Shown: positions 1 to 6,540, counted from the first letter of the stretch. The stretch: 8,065 nucleotides of DNA from Eubacteriales bacterium (GCA_028703215.1 JAQVNH010000037.1:1-8065); one strand, 5' to 3'. Program-made: numbers and translations. Notes: generated by a model from the letters alone, not told the origin.

Positions 1-1
1 A

Positions 2-454
2 TCGGAAAAGATCCCCGTATTTTTCTCACCCAACATGTCGATAGGCATAAATCTGCTGATCGATCTTGTCAAAAATTCTGCAAAAGTACTCGGAGATGAT
101 TTTGATATGGAGATCATCGAGAAGCATCATAATAAAAAGCTGGACGCCCCCAGCGGGACTGCGCTTTATATTGCAGATTCCATAAATGATGTGTTTGGAA
201 ACAGCAAGAAATACATATATGACAGACACTCAGATAAAAAAAGACGTGAAAAATGCGAGATCGGGATACATTCAATAAGAGGAGGCACTATTGCCGGCGA
301 GCATTCGGTTCTTTTCGCCGGAAATGATGAGATAATAGAAATAAGCCATACCGCAGTATCAAAAAGCATATTTGCGGCAGGCGCGCTAAAAGCTTCGGTT
401 TTTATTTATGGAAAGCCGCCCGGGCTTTACGGGATGGATGATATGCTGAAATGA
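2..454 (+). CDS. dapB: 4-hydroxy-tetrahydrodipicolinate reductase, C-terminal part (5' end outside window)
   Basis: This is the last 150 residues of a cytoplasmic enzyme that reduces hydroxy-tetrahydrodipicolinate with NAD(P)H on the diaminopimelate/lysine pathway. The open frame runs off the left edge, so the N-terminal nucleotide-binding fold is not visible. The visible part opens with SPNMSIGINLL, the conserved hinge before the catalytic domain. It continues with EIIEKHHNKKLDAPSGTA, which holds the catalytic His (fragment residue 42), the catalytic Lys (46) and the PSGT substrate-binding loop (50-53). GGTIAGEHSVLF and the C-terminal FIYGKPPGLYGMDDML tail are also typical. The family is about 250-270 residues, so roughly 40% is missing. 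The ATG at 35 is an internal Met of the conserved NMS motif, not a start. The gene ends with TGA about 75 bases before a candidate terminator and converges on the next gene. Identification is very secure. Confidence 0.95.
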   Translation, partial: SEKIPVFFSPNMSIGINLLIDLVKNSAKVLGDDFDMEIIEKHHNKKLDAPSGTALYIADSINDVFGNSKKYIYDRHSDKKRREKCEIGIHSIRGGTIAGEHSVLFAGNDEIIEISHTAVSKSIFAAGALKASVFIYGKPPGLYGMDDMLK

Positions 455-526
455 GCATTGTATCCTTATGCTTTAGTAATAAAATGATGTTCATCAATGA
501 TTTGAATATCGTCATGAAATAATTAT

Positions 527-580
527 AAAAGAATCGGCTGGGATCATTTCAACTCAAATATCCGATGCCGGTTCTTTTTT
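527..580 (+). terminator. Candidate bidirectional terminator between convergent dapB and DUF624 gene
   Basis: The arms 527-538 and 567-578 can pair over 12 positions, with one G-U wobble. An inner GGAT/ATCC pair (541-544 with 560-563) shortens the loop. On the + strand the right arm merges into a run of T (573-580), as needed to end dapB transcripts. On the - strand the partner arm ends in TTTT followed by A/T-rich sequence, so it could also end the DUF624 transcript. The right arm lies inside the last codons of the DUF624 gene. The fairly large loop lowers confidence. Confidence 0.5.
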
Positions 581-1390
581 ATCCTCTTCTGAGGATAAAT
601 ATTTGACCAATACCGGATTTGAGTAAAAATTCATTATGAGTCCCGTAATGCTTCCGGCAATCAAAATATAAAAAACGAACCCTGCAACGGTGTTTAAAAA
701 GAATACTGCTGCGGACAGTAAAAAGCACACAGCAAGAATTCCGAGATTGGGTATAAATTTCATTACGGCGAATATCAGCGCGTTTTTATAAATATCTTTC
801 AGTTTAAGGTTAAATGTCACAAGCATCGGATATATGTAGATGTGCATCATCATAAACAGGATAAAGGCCATGATAACAAATCCCGCGATTATTTTCATGA
901 TCGTTCCGCCATCCGGAAAACGCAGATAAAAATTCACCGCTATGCACAGCGCGATCACTATCAAAAAGTCGATTGCGGAAATTAGCAGGCTCTGTTTCAA
1001 ATTTTTCTTCGCCGCATCTTTAAAATCCATCCATATAAAAGCGTGTTCCTCGTTCGAATAATTCCGCAATATATAAGTCAATCCCGATTGAGCCGGACCG
1101 ACAGCAATAACGGGGACGCACAGCAAAAATGTCCCAAGCGCGAACCTGATCAATATATCTAAAAGAGCATCCCCGGAAATCTCAGCCGGAAAAGCGAACA
1201 TCATAACAGCCATCATTGCGGGAATAGCCGGAATATTGAAAACAAAATACAGCAGGTTTATGCTGATCAGATTCCAGAATTTCCTTCCGATCACCCTGAA
1301 GAATACTACGATTCGAGGTTCCGGCGGCGCGTCTTTATCTATCCCCGGTCCCTCTTTCTGATAATTGAACATTCCGAACAAACCAGCCAT
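554..1390 (-). CDS. YesL/DUF624 family integral membrane protein
   Basis: This 278-residue, very hydrophobic protein has about six membrane segments, judged by eye (roughly 38-67, 82-102, 133-155, 164-190, 210-233 and 236-256). Family marks of DUF624 (YesL-like) are the NLLY stretch at 45-48, the GPAQSGLTYILR block at 98-109 and the DF...KKNLKQS block at 122-134. The molecular role of the family is not known. Members often sit near carbohydrate-uptake genes, but here the gene stands alone between dapB and a tRNA gene, so context gives no function. The ATG start has AAGG and GGAAAGG sequences upstream as Shine-Dalgarno candidates. The C-terminal tail (about 265-278) is charged and probably cytoplasmic. 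It is transcribed alone, facing dapB and diverging from the tRNA-Leu gene. Family membership is fairly sure; function is unassigned. Confidence 0.8.
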   Translation of the reverse strand: MAGLFGMFNYQKEGPGIDKDAPPEPRIVVFFRVIGRKFWNLISINLLYFVFNIPAIPAMMAVMMFAFPAEISGDALLDILIRFALGTFLLCVPVIAVGPAQSGLTYILRNYSNEEHAFIWMDFKDAAKKNLKQSLLISAIDFLIVIALCIAVNFYLRFPDGGTIMKIIAGFVIMAFILFMMMHIYIYPMLVTFNLKLKDIYKNALIFAVMKFIPNLGILAVCFLLSAAVFFLNTVAGFVFYILIAGSITGLIMNFYSNPVLVKYLSSEEDKKEPASDI

Positions 1391-1468
1391 ATCCTTATGC
1401 CTTTCCGTTGACTATTCTTTGAAGTGATCTTACTTCTCATTGATTTTTTCACTTTTGCATGCGTTTAT

Positions 1469-1474
1469 ATTATA
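1469..1474 (-). promoter_or_regulatory. Possible -10 element for the DUF624 gene
   Basis: A perfect TATAAT on the - strand, preceded directly by TG, lies about 80 bases before the DUF624 start. No good -35 hexamer is seen at 16-18 bases, so this is only a candidate. The leader between it and the gene contains a small GAAGT/ACTTC inverted repeat (about 1421-1436). Confidence 0.25.
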
Positions 1475-1532
1475 CATCTGCGCTTATTTTAACGCTACCT
1501 TCAGTGGCGTAAAGATATTTAAAGCTTCTGTA

Positions 1533-1561
1533 TTGACACGCCTTCAGTATATTAGTATAAT
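1533..1561 (+). promoter_or_regulatory. Consensus sigma-A-type promoter for tRNA-Leu(GAG)
   Basis: TTGACA (1533-1538) and TATAAT (1556-1561) are both perfect consensus hexamers separated by exactly 17 bases. Transcription should start near 1568, leaving about 15 bases of leader before the tRNA. This fits a strong constitutive stable-RNA promoter, and it diverges from the DUF624 gene. Confidence 0.85.
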
Positions 1562-1582
1562 CGTATTTGCACATTTGGACAT

Positions 1583-1667
1583 GTCGGGATGGCGGAACTG
1601 GCAGACGCATACGTTTGAGGGGCGTATGGTGAATACCGTGTGGGTTCAAGTCCCACTCTCGACACCA
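1583..1667 (+). tRNA. tRNA-Leu (anticodon GAG)
   Basis: The cloverleaf can be read directly. The acceptor stem pairs 1583-1589 with 1657-1663, with one G-U pair. The D arm closes GCG with CGC. The anticodon stem TACGT/GCGTA surrounds loop TTGAGGG, with anticodon GAG at 1617-1619. A class II long variable arm (GGT/ACC) is present, and the T arm is GTGGG-TTCAAGT-CCCAC. The 3' ACCA is encoded (1664-1667). The long variable arm and GAG anticodon make this a leucine tRNA reading CUC/CUU. It is a single-gene unit with its own promoter and terminator, convergent with recO. Confidence 0.97.
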
Positions 1668-1680
1668 AAGGTGTTTTTTT
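1662..1680 (+). terminator. Intrinsic terminator of tRNA-Leu(GAG), sharing the tRNA 3' end
   Basis: ACACC (1662-1666) and GGTGT (1670-1674) form a 5-bp stem with an AAA loop, followed by six T (1675-1680). The left arm is built from the last acceptor-stem bases and the encoded CCA end. The terminator therefore overlaps the mature tRNA, and the hairpin competes with the acceptor stem. Confidence 0.75.
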
Positions 1681-1692
1681 ATGCCCTTTTCC

Positions 1693-1712
1693 AAAAGAGT
1701 TTTCATTACTCT
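1693..1712 (-). terminator. Weak candidate terminator after recO
   Basis: On the - strand, AGAGT (1712-1708) and ACTCT (1700-1696) pair around a 7-base loop, starting inside the recO stop codon, followed by only three further T. The stem is short and A/T-rich, so termination may be leaky and could run antisense through the tRNA-Leu gene. Confidence 0.3.
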
Positions 1713-2454
1713 ATTCCAAAGTCTTCAGGAATTGAAGCTTTTTATAATCCTTTTCAAGTTTCTCGCGCAGAAATCTGTCACAGACTTTGCCGAGTTCGTT
1801 CAGCACTTTTGGATCCAATTCAAATCGAAACAAGTTGTCCGGCTTGCTGTATAATATGTGCCGAAGAGCTTTCAGCGTCCCCGGCAATATCCTTGAATCG
1901 CCATTTTCACAGCTTGTGCATTCGGAGCAAAGAACACATTCGTTTTTAAAACTGAAACTATATTCCCCTTCAAGATCTCTCCCGCAAACCCCGCAAAAAT
2001 CAGCCGCCGGCGCAAATCCCAGTTCGGCCAGAAATCTCAGTTCAAATATCCTGCAGACCAGCTCGGGCGTTTTGTCAGTTTTAGCAAGTATGTGAAGCGT
2101 GTTTAAAAACAATTTCAGTATTTTTTCCGAAGGCTGTTCTTCCTGAATTGAGTCTAATATCAGATCTACCATATAAGAAGCATATGTGAGTCTGACGATA
2201 TCATTTCTGATTTCGTAAAAGGTTTCGGTCGGCTCGCAGCTGTTGATTGTTGCAAGCGATCTGCCTTTATAAAGGACAAAGTCGCTGTAGCATAAGAACT
2301 GGGTGCCGGCAAATAATCTGCTTTTGGGTCTTCTGGAAGCTCTGGCAGAGGCTTGAAGCTTTCCATGCTCGCCTGATAATATCGTTATTATTTTATCGGA
2401 TTCACCGGTGTTAACTGTTTTTATGACGATTCCGCCGGTTTTCATCAACGGCAT
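1711..2454 (-). CDS. recO: DNA repair protein RecO (recombination mediator)
   Basis: RecO helps load RecA onto SSB-coated single-stranded DNA in RecFOR recombinational repair and anneals complementary strands. The protein is 247 residues with the start used here. The N-terminal OB-fold opens with GGIVIKTVNTGESDKI (7-22) followed by HGKLQASARASRRPKSRL (30-47), the family pattern. A helical middle leads to a zinc site, CGVC (154-157) with CVLCSECTSC (173-182), as in Gram-positive RecO proteins. An ATG three codons upstream (2463) would give 250 residues, but the AAAGG Shine-Dalgarno touches that codon directly and lies 9 bases from the ATG at 2454. The shorter form also lines up with B. subtilis RecO as I recall its N-terminus. 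The gene lies just after era, with 12 bases between era stop and this start, and is the last gene of the operon. Confidence 0.93.
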   Translation of the reverse strand: MPLMKTGGIVIKTVNTGESDKIITILSGEHGKLQASARASRRPKSRLFAGTQFLCYSDFVLYKGRSLATINSCEPTETFYEIRNDIVRLTYASYMVDLILDSIQEEQPSEKILKLFLNTLHILAKTDKTPELVCRIFELRFLAELGFAPAADFCGVCGRDLEGEYSFSFKNECVLCSECTSCENGDSRILPGTLKALRHILYSKPDNLFRFELDPKVLNELGKVCDRFLREKLEKDYKKLQFLKTLE

Positions 2455-2466
2455 GGCATTCATCCT

Positions 2467-3360
2467 TTATCTTTCAAATCCAAGTTTTTTTAACATTTGC
2501 TCATCATTTCTCCAGTCGTCCTTTACCTTTACCCAGAGCTGAAGGTAAATCTGAGTCCCGAATATTTTCTCAATGTCTTTTCTGGACTTTTCCCCGATTT
2601 TCTTGAGCAGCTGTCCGTTTTTTCCTATAACCATGCCCTTATGAGACTTCTTTTCGCAAAATACAGTGGCGCTGATATCTGTGATTTTGCCGTTCGGGCG
2701 CTCCTTGAATACATTTATCTCAACGCCTATCCCATGCGGTATTTCCTGTTCCAGGACGTTTATGAGCTTTTCCCTGATGATCTCCGCAGCCAAAACTCTT
2801 TCGGGCTGATCGGTGATCATGTCGTCCGGGAAGTATTTCGGTCCCTCCGGAAGCAGCCTTATTATCTCTTTTTTCAGTTCTTCCAATCCGTCTCCGGTTT
2901 TTGCGGACACCGGAAAAACACCTTCAAAATCATATGCCTCACTGAAATTTTTTATGATAGGCAGCAGCTGTTTTTTGTCAATTTTGTCGATTTTGTTTAT
3001 AACCAGCAGTACCGGCGATTTGATCATTTTAAGGTTTTTAATGATATTTTTATCGATTTCGCCGGGTCTCGTTTGCTCCGCATCTGTTGTGAACAGTATT
3101 ATGTCAACATCATTCAATGTTTCATGAGCAATATTTTTCATGTATTCTCCGAGTCTGTTTCTTGGTGTTTGTATCCCCGGAGTATCCATAAAAACCATCT
3201 GATGATCTTCGCCGGTAAGTATCGATTTTATTACATTTCTGGTTGTCTGAGGCTTATCAGATATTATGGAAATATTTCTGCCGGTCAGTTTATTTATAAG
3301 AGTTGATTTACCTACGTTCGGTCTTCCCGTTGCGGAAATAAATCCGGATTTGAAACTCAT
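2467..3360 (-). CDS. era: GTPase Era, 16S rRNA-binding 30S assembly factor
   Basis: Era is an essential GTPase that binds the 3' end of 16S rRNA and acts as a checkpoint in 30S subunit maturation. The 297-residue length is normal for the family. GTPase motifs are intact: G1 GRPNVGKST (12-20), the G2 Thr in PQTTRN (37-42), G3 DTPG (59-62), G4 NKID (122-125) and G5 SAK (152-154). The C-terminal KH domain carries its GxxG loop in VIGKNGQ (244-250), followed by the basic helix LLKKIGEKSRKDIEKIFG. The ATG start has AGGAG five bases upstream. The gene starts 21 bases after ybeY and is followed closely by recO. The ybeY-era pairing fits their shared role in 16S rRNA 3'-end processing. Many Firmicutes have dgkA and cdd between ybeY and era; here both are absent. 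Confidence 0.97.
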   Translation of the reverse strand: MSFKSGFISATGRPNVGKSTLINKLTGRNISIISDKPQTTRNVIKSILTGEDHQMVFMDTPGIQTPRNRLGEYMKNIAHETLNDVDIILFTTDAEQTRPGEIDKNIIKNLKMIKSPVLLVINKIDKIDKKQLLPIIKNFSEAYDFEGVFPVSAKTGDGLEELKKEIIRLLPEGPKYFPDDMITDQPERVLAAEIIREKLINVLEQEIPHGIGVEINVFKERPNGKITDISATVFCEKKSHKGMVIGKNGQLLKKIGEKSRKDIEKIFGTQIYLQLWVKVKDDWRNDEQMLKKLGFER

Positions 3361-3381
3361 ATTTTCTCCTGTTCCTTTTGC

Positions 3382-3876
3382 TTATTTGCCGTTCTTTTCC
3401 CTTGCGATTCCCATAGATCCCAGTACTGATTCCTGTTTTTCGAACATCGCGCTTCTATCTTTATCATGTTCAAAACCGAGAAGATGGTAAACACCGTGAG
3501 TGGCGAGAAAAGCCATCTCTCTTTCCAGCGAATGTCCGTATTCCGATGCCTGGGAGGAAGCTTTCTCAGCCGATATCGCAATATCCCCAAGCTGAACCGC
3601 GCCATTCTCCATATCTATTTCCAGCAGCGCAGGATTTGCTTTTCCATTTTTCATTTCGGACATGGGAAACGAAAGCACGTCTGTTTCCTTATCTATGTTT
3701 CTGAATTTTCTGTTTAATTCCCTTATCCCTGGATCATCTGTAATCAATATGTTAATATCGGTTTTGTAATCGAAAGATTCCTGTTTCAAGCAAAGTTCAG
3801 CGCTTTTTTTGATGATTTTTTTCAAATTCGCGTCTATTTTTATTTTAGACTGATCATTGCTGATCCTGACAGACAT
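3382..3876 (-). CDS. ybeY: Endoribonuclease YbeY (16S rRNA maturation factor)
   Basis: YbeY is a metal-dependent single-strand endoribonuclease needed for 16S rRNA 3'-end maturation and ribosome quality control. The 164-residue length is normal. The diagnostic metal-binding signature HGVYHLLGFEH (127-137) gives the three conserved histidines (127, 131, 137). Upstream are LNRKFRNIDKETDVLSFP (54-71), with the conserved arginine at 59, and LGDI (97-100), both typical. The ATG is preceded by GGGAGG with an 8-base spacer, a strong ribosome-binding site. The gene starts 33 bases after phoH stops and is followed by era, the standard order in Firmicutes and part of one leftward operon. No anomaly is visible. 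Confidence 0.97.
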   Translation of the reverse strand: MSVRISNDQSKIKIDANLKKIIKKSAELCLKQESFDYKTDINILITDDPGIRELNRKFRNIDKETDVLSFPMSEMKNGKANPALLEIDMENGAVQLGDIAISAEKASSQASEYGHSLEREMAFLATHGVYHLLGFEHDKDRSAMFEKQESVLGSMGIAREKNGK

Positions 3877-3909
3877 ATGCTCCGCCTCCCGTTTATTTCT
3901 GAAAATCCC

Positions 3910-4872
3910 CTATTTATCCCCCCGGCTTTCATATGCCTTGATGATTCTTTGTACAAGTTCATGTCTGACCACATCTTTGTCTGTGAGATACACAAACCCT
4001 ATTCCTTCGACCTCGCGAAGTATCCTGACAGCCTCTTTTAACCCCGATTTTTTTTCCTCGGGAAGATCTATCTGTGTAATGTCTCCGTTTATTACGGCTT
4101 TTGAGCCGACACCGATACGGGTGAGAAACATTTTCATTTGCTCGGGAGTCGTGTTTTGGGCTTCGTCAAGTATTACAAAGGAATCGTCGAGTGTCCGGCC
4201 CCTCATGTAAGCCAGGGGGGCAACCTCAATAGATCCCTTTTCAAGGTGGTTCTGATAAGTATCAGCGCCCATGATCTCATAGAGGGCATCGTAAAGAGGC
4301 CTTAGATACGGATCTACCTTGTTTTGCATGTCGCCCGGTAAAAAGCCCAGCTTTTCTCCCGCCTCTACCGCAGGTCTGGTAAGGATTATGCGGCTGACCT
4401 CTTTGTTTTTAAAAGCGAGCACCGCCATAGTGACAGCCAGATAAGTTTTTCCCGTTCCCGCAGGACCTATGGCAAACACTATGTCCTTTTCCTTCATTTC
4501 TTTAACGTAAGCTTTCTGTCCGCTTGTTTTTGCTCTTATTTTTCTTCCCTTTGCCGTGTAGCAGATAACATCATTCAAATAGTTTGAAGTTTCATCCAGA
4601 CAATTTTCTTTAGCGAGATTTGTGAGATAAAAGGTGTTCTGTTTAGTTATACTTTCACCTTGTTTTGATATGTTCAATAATTTTCCGATAACCGTAAAAG
4701 CTCCTTCAACGCTCTTCTTCTCTCCTGCTATCCTTATTTCTTTGCCCCTGTAATTTATTTTTACATCAAATCCATCCTCGATGATTCTGATATTTTCATC
4801 GTGATTGCCGAAAAGATTTATTATATCCTCAAGTCTTTCGATCTCGATATTCTTTTCTGTGATTTCTCCCAA
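3910..4872 (-). CDS. phoH: PhoH family ATPase (PhoH-like protein)
   Basis: This is a cytoplasmic P-loop ATPase of the PhoH family, related to the N-terminal domain of superfamily 1 helicases. It is linked to RNA metabolism by its constant pairing with ybeY, but its exact reaction is unsettled. With the start used here it has 320 residues. An N-terminal KH-like region (about 10-70) is followed by Walker A GPAGTGKT (136-143), the [18 protein letters not shown] block (164-181), Walker [10 protein letters not shown] (232-240) and the TRIG...INGDITQID sensor region (251-269). The longer ATG start at 4905 has no convincing Shine-Dalgarno. The TTG at 4872 has GGGGGAG at a 5-base spacing, so TTG is preferred. 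The gene lies third in the leftward run, after two DUF881 genes. In many clostridia the spore genes yqfC and yqfD precede phoH; neither is present here. Confidence 0.95.
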   Translation of the reverse strand: MGEITEKNIEIERLEDIINLFGNHDENIRIIEDGFDVKINYRGKEIRIAGEKKSVEGAFTVIGKLLNISKQGESITKQNTFYLTNLAKENCLDETSNYLNDVICYTAKGRKIRAKTSGQKAYVKEMKEKDIVFAIGPAGTGKTYLAVTMAVLAFKNKEVSRIILTRPAVEAGEKLGFLPGDMQNKVDPYLRPLYDALYEIMGADTYQNHLEKGSIEVAPLAYMRGRTLDDSFVILDEAQNTTPEQMKMFLTRIGVGSKAVINGDITQIDLPEEKKSGLKEAVRILREVEGIGFVYLTDKDVVRHELVQRIIKAYESRGDK

Positions 4873-4940
4873 ACGTTCTCCCCCTGTCCGTTTATTTATG
4901 CGCATAGTCTTTTTTGCAAATTCGTGTTTCTTCCCGGTTT

Positions 4941-5657
4941 CTACTTCTCTTTATCCACCGGTATCAGCAGATCGGTTTTTATAACTGAACCGTCGTCCTT
5001 TACGCCCCCAATGACTATACTGTCAGACTTTTCTATCGATATCTGAAAATCCAGTCCTTTAAAATCATCCATGACCCCGCCTATCATATTCAGGGAATTC
5101 TCCATCTTTTGAGGGTCTCCTATTGCTTTTATCTCATATGGAGAAGTATATCTGTTTCCGTTTATCATGATATAAAGACTTGAAACCGACCTGATCTCAG
5201 TCATCGCAACGATTCTTTCGTCATTTATGCTAATAGCCTGTGCGTCTGCCGCCCGAAGTTCATTAATAAGCTGCAGAAGATCATCGTCCTGAATACTGAA
5301 GGTGCTTCCCTCTTTCATATTTATCCGAAGCCCTGCTCCCATGACATCGAGCATCCCGGCAAAGGTTTTTACTTCAACAAGCTCCTTGTTCAGCCTGTCT
5401 CTTATATCATTCTCGTTCATGCCCTGTTCTTTGATCTCCTCATTCTCGTTTTTGAGTTCAGTGAACCTTTCCAGCATATCCGCGTAATCGTCCTGCAGCT
5501 GTATAAGTTCATCCTTGAGCTGATCCTCTCTGAGGTTCTCAAGACCGGAAGCCGTCTCCGAATTATTGATGCTTTTATACTGCCAGGCGAGTATTATTCC
5601 CAAAGAAAGACAGACAAGCGCCAGCGCGATACTTCTTTTTGTTTTATCTAATGTCAC
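4941..5657 (-). CDS. DUF881 family protein B (membrane-anchored, coiled coil; diverged copy)
   Basis: The protein has 238 residues with one N-terminal membrane segment (about 9-25), a charged coiled-coil stretch (about 40-98) and a DUF881 domain. The core is DLLQLINELRAADAQAIS (126-143), continuing INDERIVAMTE, then SPYEIKAIGDP (172-182). It is clearly a paralogue of the preceding gene: both share AQAISIN-x-ERIVAM. Several usual positions have changed. The GPGV-type loop is GAGL (107-110), the conserved Cys before the IxxN strand is Ser 157, and the following AGP is VSS. A TTG two codons upstream (5663) is too close to the GGAGG site, whereas GTG at 5657 is 9 bases from it, so GTG is chosen. 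It overlaps the upstream gene by 14 bases, implying translational coupling. Function is unknown; related YlxW-type proteins sit in division gene clusters. Confidence 0.85.
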   Translation of the reverse strand: MTLDKTKRSIALALVCLSLGIILAWQYKSINNSETASGLENLREDQLKDELIQLQDDYADMLERFTELKNENEEIKEQGMNENDIRDRLNKELVEVKTFAGMLDVMGAGLRINMKEGSTFSIQDDDLLQLINELRAADAQAISINDERIVAMTEIRSVSSLYIMINGNRYTSPYEIKAIGDPQKMENSLNMIGGVMDDFKGLDFQISIEKSDSIVIGGVKDDGSVIKTDLLIPVDKEK

Positions 5658-6390
5658 TGTCAAGCACCTCCAAATTTGACATCAGAGTTCCAAGTTTTAT
5701 GTTTGCGGTGTTCAATCCCGGCACATATATGCTTCTGGAAGTTCTGATATTTACGACGATCCTGTCTCTTGTCATGTAAGCCAGTCTTTCGCTGCTTTGC
5801 AATGCTTTGTTCAACAGGTCCGGATCACCTAATGCTATTATTTCGAAAGGAACCGTATATCTGTTCCTATTGATCCTTATAGTTGGTCCTGCGCAAAGCT
5901 GCTCGCTCATAGCGACAATCCTCTCTCCGTTGATGGATATCGCCTGAGCCCCGGCGGCTTTTAAATCGTTCAGCAGCGCCATGATATCAGAATCATGTAT
6001 TATCAGTATACTCGCATTTGTGATTTGCCGTAATGCGGCTGCGTCATCAAGCCTGATTATCACGCCTGGTCCGGTAACTCCGGTAAGTCCTGCTTGAAGT
6101 TTGACCGTGTTTAGCTGATTATATTTGGTTTCCAGCTCATAGCTTGCCTGATCTGATATAACGGACAAGGTGAGCTCTTCTCTTTCCTTAAGAGCTTTTT
6201 GTATCTCGACTTCAAGAATTTCATTTTGCGCCTGCAATTCTTCGATTTGCTCAACAAGCTGGTTTGAATCAAGGTTTTTGGCAGAGACTTTCTCGCGCTC
6301 ATTGATAATGACCTTGACTTGTATCGACACGATCAAACCAAGAAGAACAAACATCACAAACAATACGATTTTTTTATATGCCGCTGACAT
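5644..6390 (-). CDS. DUF881 family protein A (membrane-anchored, coiled coil)
   Basis: The protein has 248 residues. One N-terminal membrane segment (about 8-24) serves as signal anchor, a coiled coil follows (about 42-95), and a full DUF881 domain lies outside the membrane: GVTGPGVIIRLDD (104-116), IHDSDIMALLNDLKAAGAQA (131-150), ISINGERIVAMSEQLCAGP (151-169) and PFEIIALGDP (181-190). These match the family pattern closely, including the Cys at 166. Relatives (YlxW in B. subtilis) are found near ftsQ/divIB and the small basic protein gene, suggesting an envelope or division role, but the molecular function is unknown. A GTG five codons earlier (6405) lacks a Shine-Dalgarno; the ATG at 6390 has GGAG 9 bases upstream. 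This is the first gene of the operon that continues through recO, with a good promoter and structured leader in front. Confidence 0.88.
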   Translation of the reverse strand: MSAAYKKIVLFVMFVLLGLIVSIQVKVIINEREKVSAKNLDSNQLVEQIEELQAQNEILEVEIQKALKEREELTLSVISDQASYELETKYNQLNTVKLQAGLTGVTGPGVIIRLDDAAALRQITNASILIIHDSDIMALLNDLKAAGAQAISINGERIVAMSEQLCAGPTIRINRNRYTVPFEIIALGDPDLLNKALQSSERLAYMTRDRIVVNIRTSRSIYVPGLNTANIKLGTLMSNLEVLDSDIR

Positions 6391-6428
6391 AAAACCCAAC
6401 TCCACAGTCGCTATAAGGTATTGGACTC

Positions 6429-6482
6429 AAATATCAACATTTTGTTGCAGAATTTACCGCAAACACGATTTTGTTGATATTT
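6429..6482 (-). repeat. 11-bp perfect inverted repeat in the DUF881-A leader
   Basis: AAATATCAACA (6429-6439) and TGTTGATATTT (6472-6482) are exact reverse complements, 32 bases apart. In the transcript the loop also offers TTGC/GCAA pairing. The direct repeat CAACAAAAT occurs on both sides of the loop, so the 3' arm could instead form a short CAACA-AAA-TGTTG hairpin (6435-6447). No T run follows, so it is not an intrinsic terminator. It lies in the predicted 5' leader between the promoter and the ribosome-binding site. Confidence 0.6.
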
Positions 6483-6487
6483 CCGCT

Positions 6488-6512
6488 TTCATATGTGCTG
6501 CTCTCATATGAA
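6488..6512. promoter_or_regulatory. Operator-like 8-bp dyad at the predicted transcription start
   Basis: TTCATATG (6488-6495) and CATATGAA (6505-6512) are perfect inverted repeats with a 9-base spacer, directly downstream of the -10 box and over the predicted start point near 6505. This placement fits a repressor site. No regulator gene is present in the window, so the binding protein is unknown. Confidence 0.4.
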
Positions 6513-6540
6513 TTGTACTTTTATGCCCACAATATTTCAA
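6512..6540 (-). promoter_or_regulatory. Sigma-A-type promoter for the DUF881-phoH-ybeY-era-recO operon
   Basis: On the - strand, TTGAAA (6540-6535) and TACAAT (6517-6512) are separated by 17 bases. Each is one mismatch from consensus. Transcription should start near 6505, giving a leader of about 115 bases before DUF881-A. It lies in the gap after folT, for which no terminator is visible. Confidence 0.7.

Noticed and set aside
35..454. ATG at 35 as the start of a short DapB-like protein
   Set aside because: The Met belongs to the conserved NMSIG motif inside DapB and the frame is open to the left edge.
1421..1436. GAAGT/ACTTC repeat as a + strand terminator (T run at 1444-1449)
   Set aside because: The stem is only 5 bp, there is an 8-base gap before the T run, and no + strand gene ends nearby.
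1470..1706. Open frame of 78 codons on the - strand with a WDLNPHGIHH-like stretch
   Set aside because: This is the antisense of the tRNA-Leu gene, a classic spurious protein in databases.
1440..1949. Open frame of 169 codons on the + strand
   Set aside because: It runs through the promoter and tRNA-Leu gene and into recO antisense; it is a chance frame.
2497..3306. Long open frame (269 codons) on the + strand opposite era
   Set aside because: It is the antisense shadow of a fully recognised Era GTPase; its product is rich in Phe/Tyr/Cys with no family pattern, and no ribosome-binding site is apparent.
6429..6482. 11-bp inverted repeat as a terminator for folT
   Set aside because: No T run follows the 3' arm on the - strand and it lies downstream of the next promoter; kept as a leader/operator element instead.
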